Shown here: positions 44,301 to 56,300 of the stretch, one piece after another
Position numbering within the stretch: the first letter of the stretch is position 1
How the letters are laid out: each line of letters starts with the position of its first letter
Origin: Amborella trichopoda
Taxonomy: Eukaryota > Streptophyta > Magnoliopsida > Amborellales > Amborellaceae
Length of the DNA: 64,000 nt
Direction: 5' to 3'
Assembly: GCF_000471905.2 (NCBI RefSeq)
Contig: NW_006499207.1
Span: 5,122,732 to 5,186,731, forward strand
Position numbers and translations under genes: made by a program
Notes under the pieces: generated by a model
Databases searched by the model: none
Seen by the model: only the letters and a program-made list of their open reading frames with translations
Told to the model about the DNA's origin: nothing

Positions 44301-47300
44301 CCCTATGACGGACCTAAGGGCCCCTTCCACCTTTTTTTCTAAGCAGATGCTCAAGCAAGGCTCAAGGCGAGGAACAAACGCTAAGGGAAATCCTTAACTT
44401 AGTCTCAAGTATCAACTATGATAGACCGTCGGTCCACCCCACCCCCTCGATGGCCTACTCCCTTCCCCATCCTCTTCGCCCTTCCTTGAGACGGTAAACT
44501 AGATTCCCTCTCCGCCACCCCCTCCCCTCTTTAGTTTCCCTATGAAAGGCTAATTTATTAAGTTGACGTCACCTATGACCTGTGCATCAAGCACCATCCC
44601 TCTATTCTCGTCATCACCGAAACTAAACTACCCCTCCCTTCTCTCCTCATTTGGCAGGTCTGAGCCGCATACCCTGTCAATGGGAATCCCTGCCAACTGA
44701 AGGGGCTTCAGGAGGCATCTGGGTCACCAAGCACACCCTGGTCTCCTCTCACTCTGGCACCTTCTCTATCACCGTTCGCTTTTGTAGCAACTCAGACAGC
44801 CTCCCCTAGAAATTCTAAGCCATTTACGACCGAAACTCTGCTTCCTTCATAACACTCCTCTAGGATGAACTCGATCAAGTGGCTTCCCTCCCTCAGCCCT
44901 CGTTAAGGGTGCAATGGACCCAAACTCGACCAGAAACCCGCCGGGTATACCTAACACGAGTTGGGTATGGGTCCAGCGTTTGGACATGACGGATCAGGTT
45001 TGGGTCCAAAACTTGGACTCGAACACTATATGGGTCCGGGTTCAGCTGGACCAGACCCGTACCCGTAAACCGTTAGAAATCAAATACTTTACTTTAAGCC
45101 CTATTCATTTGGGTGTATTAAGGATCGTTTACAATTAGAACTAGTAGTCATCTTTAGCTATTAAACGACAAATCACACGGCTTGAAATCTAATAGTGGGT
45201 GATTGTGACCTTGTTGCCAATATAATACGGCTACATGATGGTAAAAAAAGGGGCAAAAAAAAAAAAAGCTCATAGTGAGGGTCACAATGGACTTGAAACT
45301 TGACAAGTACAGGTATGGGTCCAATTTTTTGACCCGACGGGTCGAGTCCACGTTCAAAACTTGGACCCGAAGCTATTCAGATTTGGGTCCGGTCGGACCC
45401 AACCCATTGCTACCCCTGCGGTGTCTGGGAAGGGGGGGGGGGGAGGATTTCAACTCTAATATTTCCGAAGCAATGTTAGATTTTTTGGACTTCGTCTCTC
45501 GAAATGAACTTATTGACATTCCTCTCCAGGGCAACCAATTCACTTGGTCTGACCACTCTTCTCAACCATCCCTCTCCAAATGCGACCAGTTCCTCATTTC
45601 TACTGGCTGGGATGATGCTTTTCCGGGATCACGCTCTGGACTTGCCCAAACCAACCTATGAACATTGCCCCATCATCCTCGATACACTTTCAGTAGCTAG
45701 GGGCCCAAAACCCTTCAGTTTCGAGCATTTGTGGCTCGAAGAATCAGCAATTTTTTTGCTTATCCCAGCCTGGTGGAATTCCTTCTCCCCATTGATATCG
45801 GGTGGGGCACAGTACAAGCACCAAACTAAACTTCAGCACCTCAAAGGTTCCCCCAAATCTTGGAGAACTATCCTCGAGAATTTCAACCACCTCAAGACCT
45901 CACACATTTCTTCCATCCAATCCCTGGACATCATTGAGGAATCCAAACCCCTGTCGGACTACGAATCCCAGCTTAGAACCCAACTCAAGGTTGCCTACTT
46001 TTCCACTCTAAAAAAAGAAGATATGTTTCGGTTTCAACATTCCAGAGTGAAGTCGCTACACTTCGGAGACCTCAACACTGGCTTCTTCTACACGATCACA
46101 AATTGCTGTCGTCGTGACAATTCCATTACAAGCATTAAGGTTGACAACAAGATTCTTGACCAACCTTCCGAAGTTGAAGAGGCCATCCTCTCTTTCAAAA
46201 CTCTCTATACCATTCCCTCGAGACCCAAACCAAGAATGGCCGACCTTACCTTTCTCTCCCTTCCTTGTCACTTGGCTGCTTGAGTTGAATGCTCGTTCTC
46301 GGAAGCAAAAGAATCTTGGCGACTTTAGCTGATTTGGGACAAGATAAAGCTCCGGGGTCGGATGGATTCCCCATCGCCCCATTCAAGGTTTCTTGAGTTC
46401 CTTTAAAAAATATTTTCTACATTTCTTTGAAGAGTTCTTCCGCCAGGGTATCATCCATAAAGCTATGAACACTACTTTTATCACCCTCATCCCCAAGAAA
46501 GAAGGGGCCAAAGAGCTTGAGGACTTTCGTCCTATTAGCTTAATTAATTCATCTTATAAGATCCTATCCAAAGTGCTAACTTCCAAGCTCAAAGAGACCC
46601 TACCCCATGTAATCTCCCTCACAATGTGCCTTCATCCAAGCGAGGTAGATCTGTGAAGGGATTCTTGTGGCGCACTAAGGCGTCCACTCCAAACACCTTG
46701 CCAAACAGCTGGTTATAATCTTCAAAATCGATTGGGAAAAGGCTTATGACCACGTCAACTAGGGCATCCTGAATGAGACCATGACTCGGATGGAGTTCAA
46801 GGTGCATTGGAGAACATGGATGAAAGGCTACTACTCTCGACCCTACTTATCTGTTCTTATCAACGTCTCATCCAGAGGATTTTTTCCCGACCTCTAGGGG
46901 ACAGCGCCAAGGAGACCCCCTTTCCCCATTTCTCTTTGCCATTTCGACCAAGGTTTTTAGCTAATCAATCTCCCACGTGTACTAATCGGACTGCCTAACT
47001 GGTTTCAAGGGCAGCCCTAGGGGACCTGCCATTTCCCATCTGCAGTATGCTGACGATACGCTCGTCTTCCTTAATGCGACACCCCAGGAACTTGAATCCC
47101 TTCGAATCTTTCTCAAATTCTTTTGAGTTCACCACAGGATTCAAAGTCAACATGGCTAAATCTACTACAATTAGCATTGCCCTTACCGTGCAATAGACTC
47201 AATCCCTAGCTCCCGGCTAGGACTACAAAGTTGACGACCTTCTAGCAAGCTATCTTGGTATGCCACAGCACCTCAAAAAACCTAAAAAGAGATAGTGGTC

Positions 47301-50300
47301 CCATATTATTGATAAAGTGGCTCGCCGTTTGGTAGGATGGAAAGGCCGCTTTCTCTCTTTGGCAGGAAAAATTACTCAAATCACGGCAACCCTAGGCAAC
47401 ACCCCTAATTACCTCATGTCCCTATTTCATATGCCCGCAGCGGTTTCTTCCCGTCTTGAACAGATAATGAGGAACTTCCAGTAGGCAAAAGACACCAATA
47501 CCAACAAGTATCACCTTATCTCATGGAAGAAAGCATGTCAGCCCAAACACCTAGGATGACTCGACATCCACTTCTTGAGGAAACAGAATACTGCTTTGCG
47601 TGGAAAATGATGGTGGCGCCTAGCAACTCAAGACAACCTTCTCTGAATCGAAGTCATCCATTGCAAATGCCGCATCCCATCCATTGAGTGGTTACCCGCT
47701 GGAAGGCCTTCTAGTAGACCATCCGGGGCTTGGAAGTTCTTTATGTCTACCTTAGCCATCTTCCAAAGGAATATCCGCTTCCACCCTAGGGAGGGACATC
47801 GCATCCGGTTCTTGCTCGATCTCTGGCTAGGCCACACCGCTTATAGACCAATTCCCCCTCTATTCTCTTTGACCCTAAACAAACTCTCCTCTATGGCGGA
47901 TGCGATGCCCCTTTCAAGTCTTCTTAGACTTTGGAACCCTTCTTTCAGGCAGCCTCTCTCCGACTTTGAAACCTTTGAATTTCTTAATATGTCGTCCTTG
48001 CTACACTCAACCTTCTTGGCCTCTTCAGGGCCCCAACCAAATTTTTTGGACCCCTTCCCCCTCGAGATGTTTTTTGTTGCCTCTTTCTACAAGAAACATT
48101 TGATGCTGCCTACCTTCCCCCTCTCCCCGAACTCCATTGTCGCCCAGGCATTGTTTATAATTGCTCCCCCTAATGTCCAAGTTGTTGCATGGATCACCCC
48201 ATCTGAAAAAACTCTTACTGTGGACTACCTCCAGCATAAGGGTGTCCCTATCAGCAATCGTTGCGCGATGTGTTTTATAGGTGAAGAAAGCAACCCCCAT
48301 CTATTTATCCATTGCCAACTCGCCTAAAGCCTATGGAGTTTATTACTACAACTTTTTGGTTTGCAATGAGTAACCCCCCCCATCCCAGCACTTTACAAAC
48401 TAACCCGCCACCTTGTGGCCCAAAACCGGCAAGACCTTGTGGAAGGCCTTTGTTGCTGCCACGATTTGGGTCATTTGGACCGAGAGGAACTGCAGAATGT
48501 TTCAAGGGGGTCAAAAGCAAGGTTTTGACCCTCTTCCACAAGATAACCGCCGCAATCATCTTTTGGGCTACCAACCACAAGAGTTTCAAAAGAATCCCCT
48601 CTGCGACTTTCCTACACCACTGGCAAACTCTACTCAGCACTCGCACTCTGCATTGCTCCCAATCTAACTGCTAGTCCGCACCTCCCTTGGGCCAAACCAA
48701 GTTGAACTTCGTCGGGTGCTCTCTCGGTATCCCTGGCCCGACAAGGGTGGGCGGTGTGTGTTCCAAGACCACGTCGAGTACATCCTAGCGTCCTTTTCTA
48801 AGAACATTGGCCATGCCGACTCATAGCTAGCTGAGTCCATGGCTCTCCCATTTGGACTTAAGCACTTCGACTTCTCTTGGGGTCAACCCCTGATCCTCGA
48901 AGGAGATGCTCAAAACATCATTACCGAGGCCTCCGTCTCCCCACAATGCCTCTGGTACTTCGCCTAAATTTTTGATGAGATTACTCATATTTGTAGGGAT
49001 ATGGCCGTCTTATAGAGGCATACCTGGCCGGAATCCAACACTTTGGCGGACCACCTAGCTAAAGACGAAGCGCTTTCAAGCACCACTTGATCATGCGTGT
49101 TTTACATTTTGTATTTATGTACTTTTTATTATGACTGGATTATTTTGTTTGCTAGAACCCCATTTTTTGTATAGGGCTACCATTCTTGGTACACGTATTT
49201 TTTGGCAAGAGGCCCGACTTCTGGGGGTTCTCTTTGCTACTATGTTCCTACTTCTTATATATACAACAGTTAACACTTTCAAGAAAATCTTGGGCAATTA
49301 AGGAATGACACATGCAACCATTTAAAATATGAGTGCCAGTGTTCCAAAAAGCCGACCGCCCAGCCCCTGGACGGCCGCTTAGGCGGATCTAGGGGCCTGG
49401 GCGCATCACCAAGGCCTAGGTGCCTAAAGAAAACAATTGTCCCTGGGCGCCCGCCTAGGCGCCCAGAAAACCGCCTAGGCGACCGCCCAGCGCCCAGACA
49501 TGGGCGGCCGCTCAGGTCCAGCTCCCCGTCCAGAGGCGGAAATTGCTTTCAGTGAGGGCATTTTTTGTGCATTTGTTTTATACTAAAGGGCCAAAAATGG
49601 GGGTTTTAGGTCCATTTGAAATCTAAAACTTATTGGAGCTCATTTTAGGGAGAGAAATACCCCAAAAAACTAGTTTTTTTGTGATTTCTTTAGGATCAAA
49701 GAGTTTCTCAAAGTTATGAGAAATTGATCAAAACATCACCCATTGATATTAGATTTAATTTTTGATCTTTTATAAATCTATTGGGGGGTTTTTTAGAAGA
49801 CTTTGAGTTCTTAGAAGCATCTTTGAGGTGGAAGTTTGGAGATTGAGCAATCAAACTCAAAGTAAGTGATTTTTTTTTTATTGTTGGTATAAATTGTATT
49901 ATTTTGAGATGTCTTCTTCAGGATCTAATAGGAGTGGTGATCCCGTTTGGAAATATGGCTACAACCCAGATCCTAATGATAAAAATTGCATAAGATGCAA
50001 TTTTTGTGAGAAGGATACAAAAGGGGGCATAAACCGTTTCAATAAAGATCTTGCTGGTATCAAGGGGGATGTTGCGCCATGTAAAAGGGCTCTTGATGTT
50101 GTTAAAGAAGAAACAACCAATGTTTTTAATATGGTAAAAATGAAAAAAGATGAGAGAATTGCCTCCATAGCAGAGATTAAGTCTGAGGTTCGGGTCAATT
50201 ATGATGATGATGATGATAGTGATGATTGGGATTGGGGAGGGATGTCAAGAGGTAGAAGTAGAACAATCCATTATTAGAAAAAAGGGAAAGGGAGTTGTAA

Positions 50301-53300
50301 TTGCTTATGGTTCTGGTTCTGGGAGTAAGAAGCCTCGGGTTAGAGGCCCTCAGAATAGTTTTTTGCCTCGGCCTGACCCTGAGGTTGCAGGAGAGAAAAC
50401 AAAGAAACCAACCACCATTGAAAATAGAATAAAGAAGGAAGAGAGATACAGCTGCTTATTATCTTGCTACATGGTTTTACAAGGCAAGCATTCCTTTCAA
50501 TACCGCTCGCTTAAGTAGCTTTTATGCTGCGGTAGAGGCAATCGGCCAATTTGGGCTTGGGATGAAACCCCCAACCCCATATGAGGTTTCAGAGCCTCTT
50601 TTGAAAAAGTCGGTGAGTGCCACGAAGGAAGCTGTAGAAGTTAAGAAGGATGCATGGGCTCAGTATGGGGTTTCTAATATGACTGATGCTTGGAGTGATA
50701 GGAAGAGAAGAAGTTAAATGAATTTTCTTGTGAATTGTCGTTTAGGGATTGTTTTTTTGATGTCTATTGATGCCTCTGATCATGTTCATGATGCCCATTA
50801 GATATTCCAAGTCATAGAGAAGGGAATCAAGGAGGTTGGGGAGCATCATGTTGTACAAGTTGTCTCAGACAATGCTGCTCCTAATGTTGTTGCACATATC
50901 TTATCCTATAATCTTTTGGATACCATGTGAAGCACATTGTATAGACCTCATGCTTGAGGCTCTAGGCGGTTTAACCAAGATATCAAGTGCAGTGAAGAAG
51001 GCAAAGTCAGTTACAAATTTCATTTATGGCCACCATCTCACCCTTCGAATGATGCGTAGATTTACAAAGAAGAAAGAGATTGTGAGGACTGGGGTCACAC
51101 GATTTGCGACCTGGTACTTATGCCTAGATAGCATACATTCGAGGAGAGTGTTGTTGAGGCAGATGTTTCCCTCGAACGACTGGAGAGCATGCAAGTGATC
51201 CAAGGATCAGGCTGAGAAGAAGGTGAGAGATATTATCCTTTCTAAGGCTTTTTGGTGAGGTGAAGGGCGCTCTTAAGGTATTTTTTCCTCTTGTCAAAGT
51301 CTTTCGCATGGCTGTAGTGACAAGCCTCCTATGGGCTATATATATGAGGCTATGGAGAAATGCAAAAGAGAAATAGCCCAAAGTTTTGATGATGATGAAA
51401 ACTGCTACAAACCCGTTTGGGAGATTATTGATGAGAAGTAGGATAGGCAGGTACATCGGCCATTGCATGCAGCTGGTTATTATTTGAACCCAGCGTTTTT
51501 TATGTTGACAAGGATATACACACAAATGACACAATTATAACCGGATTTAATAAATGTGTAGATGTGCTAGTCCCAGATCCTGATATCCAGGATATTATAT
51601 GCACTAATGAGCTGATATACTACAAGTGCTCATTAAAGTCTTTTGGGAGTCCAATGGCGATGAGCCAAAGGACCAAAATTGATCTAGGTAGCAATAATAT
51701 TCTTAAGATCATCAAGTTCAAGAAATCAAGTTTCATTTTTATAATTCTATTATTTATTTATGATTTTATTCTATATCTTTGCAACCAATTGGTGGAGCCA
51801 ACATGGATGTAGTTCTCTAAATTTACAAAAGTTGGCCATTCAGATCTTAAACCTAACCACTTCCTCATCCGATTGTGAGCGCAATTGGAGTACTTTTGAA
51901 GGGATAAGGCCGTAAGGGTAATTTGTATAACTGTATTAATAATACATGAACCATAGATTTTAATTAGTTTCATTTAATTATATTAGATTTATACAAAGAA
52001 AAGAAACAGGCTTGAATCAAAGAGGCTCAATGACCTAGTCTATGTCAAGTATAATCCATTCTTGAAGGACAGGTTTGCTAAGAGAAATAAGAGAGACCCC
52101 ATCAGATCAAAAAATATGGACAATGCTATGGAGTGGTTAGTTGATGATGATGAGGTCGAGGGGCATGAAAGATTGACATGAGACATGGTCATGGATGCTT
52201 CAGGGACATCAGCTAACCCTCCTAAGGCCACTAGATCTTCTGCACAGAGAACGAGAGTAGAGGAGGATGAGGAGGAAGAAGAGGCAGATTTAGAAGAAAC
52301 AGAGGAGGACGACCAATATGCCAAGGAGGGTGACAACTCCGATGAATATAATGTCAATGTAGCTGGCCCTAATTTTTCTGATGATGAATGATGAATGTTG
52401 AATAATTATTAAACTTTGAACTTTGATTGAACTATTGTCCATTTAAGATTCTTTTGAGTCTTCAAGTATTACTTTCATTTTTGTTTTCTTCCTCATGGTG
52501 GTGTAATACTGTAATGTGATTTGTGGATAGTTGATTTGTAGTTCCACTAGTTTGGTACTAATGGGTAACTTTGGTTGGTTGATAAATTTTAAGTTGGTTG
52601 GTTAGTTGATAAATTTTAAGTTTTAATTGGATATGGATTATGGACCGACTTATAGCTATGCTTATGGAGTGTGTGCTACTGTGTAGTATACTTTCAATTC
52701 TGATGTGCCCTCAATACCTAGTTCATATTTTTATACAATATATAATTGTAGATGTCTTTTTTTATTCAACTGGGCCGCCCAGGTTCTGGGTGCCCGACCT
52801 AGGCGCTAGGTATCTTGGACCCCCCAAGCCGCCTAGGACCCACCTAACACTTTTTGAAACACTGATGAGTGCAATGACCAGTGTAAATTAATAACACAAT
52901 ATACTTGCATTTCATGTAGAGATTAAAATTGTGTCCTTGTGAACGCTCCCCCTTAAAAATGATGTGACAGTGTTCAAGTGGATCAATCCCCCAAAAAATG
53001 ATGATAGAGATCAGCTTCAACTTGGAAGTGATATAGATGATGTGATCTGTCCATGCTCAAACCTCTCTCGTGCATATGGCTATCTTTAATTTATTTGGTA
53101 TTCTCATAACCCCTTTACATGTAATATGCATTCTATGTGAAGCTGCAGGACTAAAGACATGAAACCCCAAGTCATGCGGGAGTCTCCATAGGCCATAGAT
53201 TATCACACTGCCAAGTCATGAGGGAGTCTCCGTAGGCCATAGATTATCACACTGCAACCAACAATGTTGCCAGATGTCTACTTCAATGCTAGAACTAAAA

Positions 53301-56300
53301 ACGATATGCTTCTTACATTATAGAATAGGCAAGATTGTCCCAAAATATACAAAATCTTGGGATTGAGAAAGTGGCCTCAAGACATCTAATCAGCATCTAC
53401 TTTTATGGCTTTGTGTGAAGTGGCTCAAACTCCACGTTAGAATCCATAGTGTTCCATGGAGAAACCACTACAGTGATGTCATTCATTCTAAGATGGAACT
53501 ATTAGTGTGTTTCAAATACGTGATAATATAATGCATTCTACATTTATAATAGTTGTCCTCATTATGTGAGGTTCAGCCACAAGTCCGATATACGAAATAC
53601 ATTGATAAATGACAACTAGAATTGAATAGACCAGTGGTTTAAAAAACGGATCGGTGGACAGAATTGGTCACCCCAAAAACCCATCCGGATCGGTGGATCG
53701 GCGATCCGGATCAGCTGAATCGGTCGGATTAAGCTGTAAAAACATTTAAAAAATTATTAAAATTTATTATAAATGTTGTTTTTTAGAATCCAATAAGAAA
53801 TCAGGGTACTACATTAATAATCTTCATTTTTTTCATCAATATGTGAATATTGAGATATTTTTTCACAATATGAACTTATTTTAACCATTAAATTACATCA
53901 CACAAAATAAAAATAATAGAACTATCATGGATGCAGTATATAATCATACATAGACTACAATAAAGAATGATTTTTTTTATAAGAACATTTTAGTTTTTTT
54001 GACAAAAACCTTTTATTTTTTTACAAGAAATGTTTGTCGTATTACATTTTTTTTTGTTTTTAGCAAGAACCTTTTTTTTTGACAAAAAATACTTGTATTA
54101 TTTTTTTTTTATAAGAACTTTTTTTTTTTTTACAATAACTTTTTATTACTTTTTTTTTTTTGACAATAACTTTTTATTTTTTTGACAAAAAAAAGAAATT
54201 TGACAAGAAAAATAATTGATAAGAACCTTTCATTTTTTTTTATAAGAAAATTTTTATTTTATTGATAAGAACTAAATTTGACAAAATGAGAAATTGATAA
54301 AAAAACCTTTTACTTTTTTGATAATAAAAAAATTTGACAAAAAGCGAAATTGATAAAAAAACTTTTTATTTTTTTTGCAAGAAAAAAATTTGACCTCAGA
54401 AAAAGAAAATTGACAAGAAAAATATTTATAAGAAAAAAATTTGACCTCAAAAAAATAAAATTGACAAGAAAAATACTTGATAAAAGAACCCCCTTTTGTC
54501 CCAAGGAGAATGGAACCCACGCCCTCCACATGCAGAAAGAAAGTTATAACCAATAAGCCACATTCTACTTAGTAGTATTAAAAGCGCAAATAAAATATAT
54601 AATATATTAATGTTTCAAGTTAATACCTTCACATTATCTCACATAGAAGAGGTAGAAGGAAGTTGTAGTGAATAAATACCTCTTTGTAGTTAATGAGGAT
54701 AACACGTGCGAAGTGAGGAGAGTCACGTGACGAGGTGTGCGGACCTTAAGGTACATGTACTTTTTAAAAATTACAAAAAAGCCCATTGAAAAAAATTTAC
54801 AAAAATGCCCATTGAAAAATAGGCAGGCCATGACGTCATGAATCAAAGAATCGGGAAAATCATGACGTCACATGGTGCATGGAATCGTCGGTTCTTCTCT
54901 AGAACCGGGCGATTTCCTGTATTTCACTGGAACCGGATCGCGTCTACCGGTTCCCGAGTCGAATCGGACGAGTCCGGTTTGACTCGCCGACTTTTGAATC
55001 ACTGGAATAGACGATTAGACAAGTTGTTCCACGTGAAGTTTTCTTAGAATTCTCTCACTTCAACAACAAAATCATTGAAGTTATCAAGCTTACCAGCAGT
55101 TTCCCTTTACCTTGTGTGCAGAGTACCCGAGATGGAACAACAAAGTTCTATGTTATGACAGCTCAACATTCCAACAGCAGTATGTGGCCTATGGAAAAGA
55201 ACAAAATCTTAGTTGCTGGAAGAGCCCCAGAAGGGCATGGTTCTGGCTCCGGATTCTAGATCCTGCGCTCCAAAGCAAGGATCTCAGCTGGAGCATCTAT
55301 TTTTTTTTTTCTTATGAGTGAGGTCAATCCTTTTTCTAGGACTCTCGATCCCTTTTTCATACGGATCAAGATCCCCCAAATGAGGGAGTCTGATCCCTGT
55401 GGATCTTGATCCCCCCCGATTTAGGAATCTTGATCGTTGTATTTGTGGATCTCCATCCATTTCATTTAGTATCCTCAAACATCAAGAACTAAAATATTTA
55501 AACTGTTATATATGGATTGTGGATTATGGAGTATCAGGCTAGATTGTAAAACGTATAAACCACCATATCAACAATTAAAATAATTAAAGCATTTAACACA
55601 ATGGGACAAGGGAACCCCATCCATTGCACAATGGGATCTAGTTTTCGTGAGCATTAGGACTGCAATCCTTCATATTTATTGGATCATAACCCCAATTTAT
55701 ATGGATTGGGGTCCCTAGATATTTGGAATTGAGATCCTATGAGAAGTGGGAAAGGCGGCCCTTGCGAAACGGGATCCAAATCAAGATCGTTTATATATGG
55801 GATGCAGCTCCGGGCTAGATATGTTGTACAGATCCCGAACCTTGATTACCGAAACTTTGAGCCAATGTTGATACTACGATCCCGTTCCCGATCCCAGAGC
55901 CGTGCCTGCTCCGCTTCTCGGCAACTATGAACAAAATAGTCGGAACATAGGTGATTTGTTTTTTTGGGTAGATCAGCAAGGAAAAGGTTTACCATCAATG
56001 GTAGAAATGGAACTCAAAACGTCATGTTGTGGCATCAGCCACCCTGACCACCTATGGCGTGAGCCCATTCCCAAACCTTGGCGAATTAATTTGAAGAGAT
56101 GGCTTTTGCAACAGATCTTCAAGAAGGAAACCAATGTCTTGCTAGGGTTAAGTTTCAAGGAAAGAGATGTCAGAGATGCATGGTCTGCGGCCAAATGTGA
56201 TTAAAGAATTCTTGCCAAACAGCTATCAACCAGAGGCTAAATTCCTCCCCCAAAAACCCTTCGAAAACTTAGTTTTGAACTTTTGATGGAAGGAAATAAT

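Larger units (their letters stand above)
41680..49290 (+). mobile_element. Degraded L1-type LINE with RNase H domain
   Basis: Plus-strand L1 covering ORF1 (about 41840-44250), endonuclease (44529-45650), RT (46300-47250), zf-RVT-like region (about 48150-48330) and a C-terminal RNase H (48670-49090). A MITE at 44904-45418 interrupts the endonuclease. The 3' end is AT-rich with TATATATAC near 49255; a poly-A tail or target duplication was not clear, so ends are approximate. Stops and shifts are frequent, so the copy is inactive. Confidence 0.8.

Noticed and set aside
54272..54556. Phe/Lys/Ser-rich open frames on both strands
   Set aside because: Composition artefacts of the T-run/GACAAGAA array.
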